In this document: piece after piece, positions 10,386-19,735 of the stretch
How the letters are laid out: the number at the start of each line of letters is the position of its first letter
Position numbering within the stretch: position 1 is the first letter of the stretch
Assembly: GCA_039621445.1 (NCBI GenBank)
Contig: CP154957.1
Coordinates: forward strand, 37,416,382 to 37,480,381
From: Euglena gracilis
Lineage: Eukaryota > Euglenida > Euglenophyceae > Euglenales
Direction: 5' to 3'
DNA length: 64,000 nucleotides
Notes under the pieces: generated by a model
What the model saw: the letters and a program-made list of their open reading frames with translations, nothing else
Told to the model about the DNA's origin: nothing
Databases searched by the model: none
Made by a program: the position numbers and the translations under genes

Positions 10386-11460
10386 CTCTCTTGCTTCCGA
10401 AGTTGATGAACTTAGCGAGAAGCAAATGCGCGAACAATTCGATGCGGTTTTGTTGCATTTCACACCATCCCTCGTGAAGGATATCCATCGCGAGGAGTTG
10501 GCGAGGCATGAGATGACTCTTGCCCAACGTTCGAATTATGTGTCAAAACAACTCAAGCTCACACAAGTTTTGGGACAAATACAGTCCGCTTTCCAAACGC
10601 ATCCCACCGCGGGAATCCCTGCGGGTGCGGTCAATGCGTTGCACAAATCACCAACGTCACCAAGATCACCCACCACGGGACCGAAAACGCGGAATCAGCG
10701 TTCTTCGGACCAAGGCGCGGATAAACTGTGCTTTTTGTGCAACAAATCTGGTCATATGTCTCGGCAGTGCCGGAATCTCGATGCGCGAAAGCGTATTGGA
10801 AGCCCAAGGGGCTCGACCTTCTCACGGGGATCGGGTTCCTTGGTGTTTTCACGTCAATCGGGAGTTTCACGGTCTTCGGAGAACCGCTTTAGCGGTAGTA
10901 GGCCCAAGTCACCATCGCGTGATGGTCGGGAAACCCGTCCTCCTCGCGGTCGGTCACCTGGTCCCCCTACCTGAAAACAGGATTTCAATCGCGATTCTTC
11001 ACGATTTCGTTCGTGAAGTGGATCATCCTCTTCACGCGAGTCACCGGGGAAGCCCCGGTACACCGGTCATGGACGACGGGAAACCCGTTCACCACGACGG
11101 TTTGACGGAAGAACGGAATACCGTTCCCCCCGTTATGCGGAATCCCGCCACAAATCCCGTTGTTCACTTTGCGGTTCACAGACCACCACTCATCCAAATG
11201 TCCCAGATCTCGATCCCCCCGGCCCGGCTACGACAATCGCGGTAAGCGCCACGAGGACCGTAGTAACTCCTCCAACCGGCAAACAGTCGGTTTCAAGATT
11301 TCTTGTTTGGAGGAGGACACCCCGGCTTCGGGCAGGGAGGGGGATGAGACCTCGGACGGAGAATTTAATGAGGCCCGAATGGCGGTGCGCTCATTGAATT
11401 CCATCTATTCCACCAAAAAGTCCGTTGCCGGCTATGCGTCCGGTTCGGACTTGGAGTAGG
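10386..11460 (+). pseudogene. Ty3/chromovirus-like gag with zinc knuckle
   Basis: The first frame (from about 10386 to 10974) reads as a capsid-to-nucleocapsid region with one CCHC zinc knuckle, CFLCNKSGHMSRQC (C-x2-C-x4-H-x4-C, near 10729-10770), followed by an R/S/G/P-rich basic tail. The reading continues in other frames to 11460, ending in an acidic stretch, so at least two frameshifts are present. The 5' end is truncated against a DIRS fragment, and no LTR is visible. Short hairpins start here (for example ACCATCGCGTGATGGT near 10911). Confidence 0.7.
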
Positions 11461-11625
11461 GGAGCCCGAGGTCCGAGGGCACGGACCTCCGGGCTGATGA
11501 AAAGATGGAGGTAAGACCTGATCAACCTTGCCCCCCCTGCCCATCCGCCTTCAGGGTTGGTACCCGGAATTATTTCGGGTCCCTTACACCCCACTCCACA
11601 TTTCCGCTCGGAATGCTGAGCAAAG

Positions 11626-12060
11626 TTGGAAAGGGTAAACGTATTTCCGCCAGACCCTTCACTTTGCGTACCACCAATGGAATTACTCGTCCAAGCGGAA
11701 ATCCGCATTCAAAATTTCTCCGCCACAGTTAAAATTCTCATTGACACTGGTTGTCGCATTGCACTGCTCTTTCGGTTGGGGTTGATACCGACCCCTCTCT
11801 TGGTAAGCGCCAAGAAACCGATCAAAATTTCAACCGCGGATAACACCCCCATGTGCGGTGGTGATTTGGGATGTGTGCTCGAGATACTCTTGCCCATCAT
11901 TCCCCAGCATCACCCACCCCCCCCACAAATACAACATTTCACCAATATTTTTGGTTACGAGTCCGGAATTCACGGGTCTGACGTAACTTGGGATACCCAT
12001 TTTTACGCCAGTACCGATTGGTTGTGGATTGCCACTCCCACGGTTTGTGCACAGCACCCA
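11626..12060 (+). pseudogene. Retroviral-type aspartic protease region
   Basis: The flap and active site are read as VKILIDTGC, near 11729-11757 (the family has D-T/S-G). Downstream, GYPFLRQYRLVVDC (11988-12030, another frame) matches the usual C-terminal strand of Ty3-type proteases. A frameshift lies between the two. It would process the polyprotein. Confidence 0.65.
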
Positions 12061-13370
12061 CCACTTCATTGCCACCCAAACCACCATCATCGTTGGCATC
12101 CACTATGATGACCACCACTCTTCCAACACCGTTACCCACAATGGCAACACCGTTATCCACCACACCAACAACCGTTTTCCACACCCGGGGTACGGAGAAA
12201 GCCTCCGCCCTACCCAATGACACACCTACATGCGTTCCACATGAGGTAGGGCAAGCGAGTAGTGGTACCCCCGCCGTTTCACTGGGTTACAAGACGAAAG
12301 CCCAAAGGCCTGAAGAAATTACGGTGTCGAGTAGTCGCCCAGCCATACCACCACTCTGTTTCCCACCAGTTGTGCCGAATCCAGGCACACCTGTAAAAGA
12401 CTCACCGGCTAATGCCATCGACACCCACTTATACGCACACCCGTCACACCACTACACTTCCTTCCAATGTGTGCACTGCAGGAGAATTTCCACCCAATCG
12501 GATTTCGACTGTGGATGTTTAGTTCAAAATACGACACTAATCGCAATTCCGAAAACGGAATCCACACCCAAGGATACACTTGGTTATAGCCCGCAATGCA
12601 CGGAGATACACCGAGTACTCCAACAACGCGGATTAGCCTCGTTGTTTGGAAACGCGAAAAGCGTCATTCCTAATCACCATCCCGATTACACTTGGTACGT
12701 ATTTGATGCGGAATGGGGGAACCCCCAGCCTGTCCAAACTCCCTTGGTATTAACCCTTGAGGTAGTGGAAGACAATCCGCATGTTTGTGGATCCATTCAC
12801 TGTGTTTCTTCACCCCAACCCGGAAATCGGGTGCATGAATACGCGAAGCGTGTATGGAATGCTTTCAATTTTGGTCAATATCGCATTTTGGAACGATGGT
12901 TTTCCAAAATCGCGACATTGGCTGATTCTTTTGATTTGGCATTGGAAATTGATGCCTTTTCATCCAATGCACATGCCCGTTTGCCACGTCATTGGTCACA
13001 ACACTCCAACGCACTTGATAAATTTTGGGGTGATACAGTGTTATGGATGCACCCCCCTCCAAAACTTATCGAATGTGCGATTGAGAAAATTCTGCGGGAT
13101 GTAGCCCGTGGAGTTATTCTCATACCCATCATTCCGGAAGCGGAATGGTTCACCCAACTATCGTATGTGTGTTTTCATTGGTGGGATTTACCCACTAATG
13201 TACCGATTTTTGAAGACTTTTGTGTGAAAATATTACCACCCTTACAAGAAATCATTTTTCGCGTATGTTTCTTCGATGCGTTCGGAATGTCCGAATTCGC
13301 GGTGCCGAGGAAGCTCGGTAGCCACAGGGATACCCTGGCGGTTTCCGCAGTCATCGAGAGTGCAGGTCAG
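12061..13370 (+). pseudogene. Pol linker with a possible Dam-like methyltransferase remnant
   Basis: One open frame (11988-13709) joins the end of protease to the beginning of RT. The first part is P/T/S-rich and contains CVHCRR...CGC, a possible metal site. Residues from about position 320 (12940-13180) include DAFSSNAHARLPRHWS, DKFWGD, WMHPPP and VILIPIIPEAEW, which I read as a relative of the phage-type Dam domain seen in DIRS and in some Ty3-like polyproteins. The catalytic NPP(Y/W) motif is HPPP here, so activity is doubtful. Confidence 0.4.
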
Positions 13371-14100
13371 CATCCTAAGTCAGCCGAATTCTGTTCGCGG
13401 ATTACCCGCGAATTTCACGGTGTGCTGGAAAATCCAGTATACGCGTGCGACATCGACCCCGCGATACGCGGTCCGTTCGGTGTCTGCAAGATTGAGCTTA
13501 AGGAAGGAGCTAAACCAAAGCACCGAAAATTTTTTTGTTGTTCGGGAGAACGCGAACAAGCTCTCAATGAAATGATTGAGAAGCTTATTCAGCGCAAGTG
13601 GATTGTACCCTCGAAAAGCGAGTGGACATCCCAGGCATCTGTTGTTCCTAAACCCCAGACCCTTCAGGTCAGAAGGAATGGAGACTGGTGCTGGATGACT
13701 GGTACCTGAACTCCCAGACAGGGGATGATCCCTTCCCGCTCCCCCTGATCGAGGATTTGATCACCAAACAATCGGAAAACCGGTTGTGGTCAATTTTCGG
13801 TCTGGAGGACGGTTTTCACCAAATGCACTTGCACCCCGACTCACAACCATACACGTCATTCGTGACATCCAAGGGTGTGTACCAATGGACGGTACTGCCC
13901 ATGGGTGTCAAGAATGGCCCAGCCATGTTTCAACGGATGAATCAATGGGTTCTACGCGACGTACCGTTTGCCACTGTGTACATTGATGATGTGCTGGTGG
14001 GAACACACCACCACCATCCGCAAAATCGAGCGAGGATATCCTCGACACTCACTTTCACCATGTTTGCACGATATTAACCGCTTTCCAAAAACATGCGCTT
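13371..14100 (+). pseudogene. Ty3-like reverse transcriptase
   Basis: Shows GPFGVCKIELKEGAKP and LIQRKWIVPSKSEW, a frameshift near 13650-13690, then VLDDWYLNSQTGDDPFPLP, IFGLEDGFHQMHLHP (motif A, Asp), WTVLPMGVKNGPAMFQRMN (motif B) and TVYIDDVLVG (the YIDD box near 13976-14005). Motif order and spacing are those of Ty3/gypsy pol. A second frameshift follows near 14040. Confidence 0.85.
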
Positions 14101-14760
14101 TCGCGAAAGGCGCGAAAATGTATCTGTTTCGCGAGCTTATAAAATTTTGCGGCCACATCCTCAGCAATGGACAGCGGAAAGCCGCTGCGAGCAAGCTCGA
14201 AGCCATCAAGAAATGGACCCCTGAGGTAATCAAAACCGTTACTCACCTCAAAGGATTTTTGGGATTAGCCCAATATTACGCCATATATATGAAGGGCTTC
14301 GCTAAATTCGCGGTGCCCCTCACCAAACAGCTCAGAAACCGGGCTGTTGACAACACCAAAGTCATTTGGGATGACCAAATGCGCGAGGCCCTTGAGAAAA
14401 TCAAGGTTTTGCTTTTGGAGAATGTTGTCCTCGAAATCGCGGACCCGTACAAACCATATGTCCTGGAAGTCGACAGCAGCGATTACGCTGTTGGCGGAGT
14501 TCTTAGCCAGCAAAACGCGGCGAATGAACTCCGACCTGTGGCTTTCTTCAGCAGAAAGCTACAGGGCGACGACGGTAAAGGTCAAGTCAAGTGGAGTATA
14601 CGCGAGAAGAAAACCTACGCAATCGTGCTTATACTCCAGAAATTCCGCAGCTGGGTCGCCAGCAGCCTTGTCCAGATCCTCGTCAAGACCGATCATGAGA
14701 GTCTCCAACACCGGTACACCGTATTACGCGCACGGAGTCCCCTTCCCCACTGTTCTTTCG
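14100..14760 (+). pseudogene. Ty3-like RT connection and RNase H
   Basis: ITHLKGFLGLAQYY-like text (VTHLKGFLGLAQYYAIYMKG, near 14236) marks the RT thumb and connection. RNase H residues follow: YVLEVDSSDYAVGGVLSQ, FFSRKLQG, SIREKKTYAIVL and VKTDHESLQH, that is the D, E and D positions of the Ty3-type enzyme. The frame shifts after about 14700. Confidence 0.8.
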
Positions 14761-14809
14761 CGAATGGGACTATAGTCGTGACCCGGGGTATGACACCATT
14801 GTCACCAGA

Positions 14810-16213
14810 CTTCGTAATGGCGAAGTGCTGGAGAATTACAGTCTTTCACCTTTACGGTTGGTTTTTCGCAATGAATCGGGTTACAAAAATTGTATCCCCC
14901 AGGACCTGGTTGATGATGTGATTTTCTGCTATCACAACCACGGTCACCCTGGGGCCCCCAAACTTCTTTCGTTGTTGGGCCGCAGGTACTGTACAACCCT
15001 GAGCGAAAAAGAGCTTTACTCACGCTGTTTGCGAATAGCGCAACGGTGTCAAGTTTGTCAAGCGGTAAAACCCCGCAGAGGTACCCCCCCTGGTACGATG
15101 GACTTTTTCCCCGTACCCCCGACATTTTTACATCCCTCTGCAAAAATTTTCTGGAATTAGAACCGTGCAAAGGAACGGACGACAAAATTTACGATTACGT
15201 TTTTGTTGTCGGCTGCAGGCTGAGTGGGTACATTGTAGCCATTCCATGCCAGAAGTCAGGGTTGACTGCCCAAAGTTTGGCAACTATATTTTTGGAAAAA
15301 TGTATTTGCTTAATGGGTTTACCGAATGAAATTGTGAGTGATCAAGACCATTTGATTTCTTCAAGGTTTTTCACCACTTTGTGCGGTTTACTCGGAATTG
15401 AGCAACATTTTTCCATTATATACCGACCCAAAGGCAATGGTAGAGCCGAGGCAGCCGTGAAATCCGTCGTGAATATGCTTCGCCAGCTGACTCGCGCAGA
15501 AACTGGATATCAGTGCTACCATGGTCTTTGTTCTATATCAATACCCTGCCAGGGTTGGTTTTACCTCACTCCCCTTGTAAATTAGTTTTCGGACGGGAAC
15601 CTCCGGCCACAGGGGATGTCCCTTCGGAGAGACCCGCCCGAATGAGTGTCAGTTGCGAGACCTGGTTTGCGGAAGTAGAAAATATACGTGCTGCAGTCCA
15701 GAAGAGAGTCACTGATATTCATGCAACTAAGCGGAAATCGGTGTTGCAGAATTTCAAGTCACCTGTGTATAGTCCCGGTGACCGCGTGTGGGTGCGGAAT
15801 AGCCGTACTCGCATGCAGTCTTCCAAGCTGGACCCCCTTTGGCTCGGCCCCTGTGAAATCCTAGAAAGACTAGGTACCAGCGGGCGATACAAGGTTGCAT
15901 TACCGAATGGTGTTGAGGACGTTCATATGGACAACTTCAAGCCATACCTGTCACCGCCGGATGGGAAACACATCCCGTGCTTGCAGGTCAAGCCCCGTTC
16001 CAGATTACCCGAGACGGACGACTTTGTAGTCGATAAAATTATCGACAACTAAATCGACAAAGGTATGCACCTTTGGAAAGACCGCTGCAAAGAGTGTGGG
16101 CCCGAGGAGGATACTTGGGAGCCAGCAACCAGTTTTGTTGGGTATGTCCAGCAAGATTGGAAGCTGTGGAACAAGAAGCATAACATTGATGTTTCCATGA
16201 CAAGTTTTTGAGA
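14810..16213 (+). pseudogene. Integrase with GPY/F-like module and chromodomain
   Basis: Zinc-binding N-terminus: YHNHGHPGAPKLLSLLG ... RCQVCQAVKP. Core: the second Asp in EIVSDQDH and the Glu in PKGNGRAEAAVKSV are present; the first Asp is ambiguous (TMDFFPVP in one frame, KNFLELEP in another). C-terminal module: SPGDRVWVRN ... LDPLWLGPCEIL, then MDNFKPYL. The frame then reads FVVDKIIDN, a TAA at 16050-16052, and continues without shift to EEDTWEP and WKLWNKKHN, a chromodomain. Frameshifts lie near 15130 and 15520. The chromodomain identifies the chromovirus branch of Ty3 elements. Confidence 0.8.
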
Positions 16214-16220
16214 ACGCATG

Positions 16221-16280
16221 GGAAACCCATGTTGTTTTCTTTTCTTTATCATTGATTCTTATCATTCTTTCTTTCCGCAG
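16221..16280 (+). promoter_or_regulatory. Candidate 3' splice site upstream of the accessory ORFs
   Basis: A long pyrimidine tract (TTTTCTTTTCTTTATC, then ATTCTTTCTTTCCGCAG) ends in CAG at 16280, 70 bp after the end of the integrase frame and inside the beginning of the next ORF. This is how a spliced 3' message would be made. No donor could be assigned. A perfect hairpin, CATGGGAAACCCATG, stands just before the tract. Confidence 0.4.
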
Positions 16281-17667
16281 AAATTTTTATTTCCAGACAA
16301 TAGTCAAGCGGTTACCCTTACCACCTCACAACCAACAACCTAACCACCCCACCGTACCGACCCCGGGCGGTATCACGCTGCCCGGTGGAAGGGAGCCAGG
16401 CGGAGGACCGCGTTACCACCCCACCACTCACCCACAACCTGACCAGTATGCGTACCGATACGGTACGCAGCCACCTGCACGGACTGCGGCTCAGGGAAAC
16501 CCTGAAGCCAGCAGCAGTAGCAGGATGATCCCGATGTCCGCGGAAGCGCGGCCATCTCAGCCATCAGGCTCTCGTCGCCTCCCACCGTATGCGGGTGTGA
16601 TGATCCACCGCACGGCGGAGACGATGAACCGGGTGATGCGTATGAGCGCAAACCCGGCACCAGACCATCTCACACAGGTGTTGTGGGATGACCACTGTCG
16701 TCACATTTTGACCATCGCGAACACCCCTCCAGCCCTGTGGTGTATGTGCGCCCAGGCGATGATGACCGGTCTGGTGTATTACACCGACCCGGACACATCG
16801 GGATTCGCGGTGGACATTACCATGCGTGATCTGGGCGTGGAAGTCCCGCCACAGGTCGCACGGCAGGTACCGCCAGTTGGCACTTACACCGCACGTTTTC
16901 GTGCTCACTCCCCCGGATTACCCGAGGAAGAGACAGGGGAAGCACCTGTCCGGAGTGACCAACCACGCGTGAAAGAAAGTATTTTTCGGTCCCCTGAGCG
17001 CATGCCCCGGCGGGATTATCCTGCGCAGGAGCATGTGTCTCAGTACACCGTCTCTGGGGATTACCCCCAGGAGGCACCAGTGCCACGAGATCAGTACGTG
17101 TATCCACCTCAACCCAACCCAACCACACCTGACCCTATGCCACGACGTCCTGCGGAGGGAAACCCTCCCTCGACGTCCGACACTGCCCGAAGCACTCGTC
17201 CGCGGGAAGCCGCGGCAGCGCTTCGTGCGGCGCCAGTTCCTCCGGTACGGGATGAACCCGTTATCCCGTGGACTGGCCGGACGTTCGATTCCGAGGAGGA
17301 GCGTCAACAGTATGAATATGCTGTGACGATCCAAAGGCAAATCGCACGTCGCCCCCCTGTTTCCGCTGGCCAGGGATACCCTGCCCGGGCGGAAATGACG
17401 ATGGAAGAGCGCCAGCAGTATGATGCTGCTGTGTCGGCTCTCACTGGAGTTCCAGCTCCATCACGACTCAGTCAACCAGCGCGACAGCGGGATGTTGCTG
17501 TGGCGGAAGGGCCACCGGCACGATCCACAAGCTCTGCCGCCGGCAAGCGGGACCGCGGCCCGGAAAATCTGACGCCGCAGCCACAGCGCCGCTCGCCTAG
17601 GTCGGAAATCCGCCCGCGGCGATGCACGTTGACGCTGACGAGGAAGCTTCGCCAGCGCCAGATGTGA
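16252..17667 (+). CDS. Unknown ORF 1 (471 aa)
   Basis: No family recognised. Residues 20-110 are P/T/G-rich and look disordered. Residues about 120-220 look globular (LWDDHCRHIL, ALWCMCAQAMMTGLVYY, VDITMRDLGVEV). The C-terminal half is charged and P/R-rich and holds two similar segments, EEERQQYEYAV and MEERQQYDAAV. The start is uncertain, because the first Met lies in a probable splice-acceptor tract; translation may begin from a spliced leader. It follows the integrase by about 40 bp on the same strand and overlaps the next ORF by 46 bp. Its frame is uninterrupted, unlike gag-pol upstream. Possible roles are an extra structural protein of the retroelement or a captured host gene. Confidence 0.5.
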   Translation: MILIILSFRRNFYFQTIVKRLPLPPHNQQPNHPTVPTPGGITLPGGREPGGGPRYHPTTHPQPDQYAYRYGTQPPARTAAQGNPEASSSSRMIPMSAEARPSQPSGSRRLPPYAGVMIHRTAETMNRVMRMSANPAPDHLTQVLWDDHCRHILTIANTPPALWCMCAQAMMTGLVYYTDPDTSGFAVDITMRDLGVEVPPQVARQVPPVGTYTARFRAHSPGLPEEETGEAPVRSDQPRVKESIFRSPERMPRRDYPAQEHVSQYTVSGDYPQEAPVPRDQYVYPPQPNPTTPDPMPRRPAEGNPPSTSDTARSTRPREAAAALRAAPVPPVRDEPVIPWTGRTFDSEEERQQYEYAVTIQRQIARRPPVSAGQGYPARAEMTMEERQQYDAAVSALTGVPAPSRLSQPARQRDVAVAEGPPARSTSSAAGKRDRGPENLTPQPQRRSPRSEIRPRRCTLTLTRKLRQRQM

Positions 17668-18800
17668 CGGCAGAACGGGCGCGTCGGGAAACCCGACCAC
17701 TCCCAGTCGCACCGGTTTACTCGAATCGTGGTGACGCTGAGGAGGAATTTGCTCGAACGCCCAGCACGGAATCCGTGACTTATCCTGTGTATACACCAGA
17801 AGACCCAGAATACTGGGATTACTGGGCGACATTCGAATGGCTGTCTAACACAAAGGGTAAGGGTAAAGTGAAAGGCAAGGGTAAGGGGAAAGGAAAAGGC
17901 CAGAAGAAAGGTGAGAAATGCCCACCTGGTAAAGGCGGAAAAGCCGCATGGCCAGCTCCAGGCAAAGGCGGAAAATCTGCCGGGACCCCAGCAGGCAAGG
18001 GCGGAAAAGCCTCCGAACCTTCGAAAACGAAGGATGATGACGTTGCTGTGGTATTCAACTACCTTCAGGAGATCTGGTCGAAAATCGACGAAGATCTCCA
18101 GCAGTTTACACGCACAAGCAACGTAATCCACCGACCACCGGATGCGGTGCTCGAAGTGGTGCAGAATCGTATGTACGATCACTGCAAAAGATTTTTCTAC
18201 AGTTCCGAACTTCATGCGTTTGAGGGATACCCTCATTCGGATGAAGTTGTCCTGGACCGGATGTCCGGTTTCTGGGAGCTGTGGTTCTGGTTGGGATACT
18301 CCTGCCAGAACTTCGGCATTTTTACCGACCGAAACGGTCTGACGTATATCGATTGTATGAATACCTGTGAAGACGACGAAACGTTCGTCGCACAGCTGAA
18401 GGAAATCTTCACGCACATGTATTCCGTCGGAGCACTGGGAATCCGGTGGAAGTATTACCACCTGCCGGAGAAACTCCAAGCGCAGGCCGCGGTAATGTTC
18501 ACGAGCAACCTCCAAGTATACTTGGACAGCATGTATGGCACGCTGTTCAAGGTACTGGACGTCGACCTCGCGTACCCCCAGCGGAACAAACTGGAATGCC
18601 AGTTTTGCAAGGAAGTTCACATCGTTGACTTCTGGGGTTTCGGAGAACGCGGAAAACCGCCTCCGACTGCCGACAATGCCGGCAGCCAGCCGACCAGGAG
18701 ATTTCTCCTGCATCAGTGCCGGAATCCCCAGATCGGAACGCAAGACCGAAAGGTGCTGAAACAGCACCGGCAGAAAATATTTCTGCTGCAACAATACTAG
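17622..18800 (+). CDS. Unknown ORF 2 (392 aa), Lys/Gly-rich then globular
   Basis: No family recognised. Residues 1-70 are acidic and Pro-rich; residues about 77-140 are a Lys/Gly repeat region (KGKGKVKGKGKGKGKG and several PGKGGKA/TPAGKGGKA units) that could bind nucleic acid; from about 145 to 345 a globular domain rich in aromatic residues (FNYLQEIWSKI, MYDHCKRFFY, GFWELWFWLGYSC, LECQFCKEVHIVDFWGF). It overlaps ORF 1 by 46 bp and ORF 3 by 85 bp in other frames, so programmed frameshifting or accidental frameshifts in one long polyprotein are both possible. A basic repeat plus a structured part recalls Gag proteins, but there is no homology I can name. Confidence 0.5.
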   Translation: MHVDADEEASPAPDVTAERARRETRPLPVAPVYSNRGDAEEEFARTPSTESVTYPVYTPEDPEYWDYWATFEWLSNTKGKGKVKGKGKGKGKGQKKGEKCPPGKGGKAAWPAPGKGGKSAGTPAGKGGKASEPSKTKDDDVAVVFNYLQEIWSKIDEDLQQFTRTSNVIHRPPDAVLEVVQNRMYDHCKRFFYSSELHAFEGYPHSDEVVLDRMSGFWELWFWLGYSCQNFGIFTDRNGLTYIDCMNTCEDDETFVAQLKEIFTHMYSVGALGIRWKYYHLPEKLQAQAAVMFTSNLQVYLDSMYGTLFKVLDVDLAYPQRNKLECQFCKEVHIVDFWGFGERGKPPPTADNAGSQPTRRFLLHQCRNPQIGTQDRKVLKQHRQKIFLLQQY

Positions 18801-19735
18801 CACAGGGCGTGGATACCTACGTCCTGGAGGTGTATATCTATTTCCTGGAATACATGACCGCTGATGTGGATATCCACAGAAAGTGGTTACCTCGGGGATA
18901 CACCGACGTGGACGCCAGACCCAATGACCCGGACCAACGCAGGATGAACCTGCGACCGGACTGGCTAGAGGCCGGAATGGGCCTCCAGGAGCACCTGGAC
19001 ACCCAGTTCGGGAATATCCTGATCTGGGAAGATTTTCAAATGTTTTTCGCGTCACACGAGGGGAAAGAACCTCGTTATGTGTTGCCGCTGCCCGCTTTCC
19101 TGGAAGACACAGGAGAATACGGCATGCACGAGAATTGTCGACAGCAGTGGGAAGACCTCTGCCTGATCGACGACGACGACCCAGAACCTCTACCCGGAAG
19201 CTTGGTAAGATCGTCGTGGCCGACCCCATACCCCAACTCTGACAGGAGTGAAAGTATAAGCTTTTACCGCCTGTCAGACGCACAAGAGTGCTACAGAAGC
19301 GGAAAAGACCCGCGTTCTGCAGCACAACTACACGCAGAGGAATCCCCTCCAGAAGCGGAGGAGGAGGAGGAAGCGGTCCCAATGGCCGAGGATGAACCTC
19401 AGCCAGCGGAACCTCCGGCACGGGAAACCCGTAGCCCATCTGTCGTGATGCTGGACACTGTGGGAGAAACTGCCCAGCGCCCAGGGTCGCCGGCAGGTGA
19501 AACGACACCTGTCCCACTCTCACCTACCTCACTGAGTACGACAGGTGTACCAACACCTCCGCGGGAAACCCGCCGGAGATGGTACCCCACACGCCCGAGG
19601 TATTACGCCTCAAGCTCCCTGTTTCCGGGGAAACCCTGTCGACAGAGGAGCCAGCGGAGGAGCACACTTCAGGTGAAGGACCTGAGCGGCGCACCTCGCT
19701 GGGCGGACGCGTACTTGGTGGTTTGCGGTCACTGA
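18716..19735 (+). CDS. Unknown ORF 3 (339 aa), ends at TGA in frame with ORF 4
   Basis: No family recognised. The first 180 residues look folded (VDTYVLEVYIYFLEYMTADV, LIWEDFQMFFASHEG, YVLPLPAFLEDTGEYG, QQWEDLCLIDDDD); the rest is acidic, then P/T/R-rich. It stops at TGA (19733-19735). The same frame continues at once into the 690-codon ORF 4, so ORFs 3 and 4 are one frame with one stop. It overlaps ORF 2 by 85 bp. Codon positions within 18.7-18.8 kb are ambiguous because both frames are open. Confidence 0.45.
   Translation: MPESPDRNARPKGAETAPAENISAATILAQGVDTYVLEVYIYFLEYMTADVDIHRKWLPRGYTDVDARPNDPDQRRMNLRPDWLEAGMGLQEHLDTQFGNILIWEDFQMFFASHEGKEPRYVLPLPAFLEDTGEYGMHENCRQQWEDLCLIDDDDPEPLPGSLVRSSWPTPYPNSDRSESISFYRLSDAQECYRSGKDPRSAAQLHAEESPPEAEEEEEAVPMAEDEPQPAEPPARETRSPSVVMLDTVGETAQRPGSPAGETTPVPLSPTSLSTTGVPTPPRETRRRWYPTRPRYYASSSLFPGKPCRQRSQRRSTLQVKDLSGAPRWADAYLVVCGH

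Noticed and set aside
17472-19523. 683-codon open frame on the minus strand
   Set aside because: It lies antisense to three plus-strand ORFs, has no recognisable domain and is explained by codon composition (few TTA, CTA and TCA codons on the plus strand).
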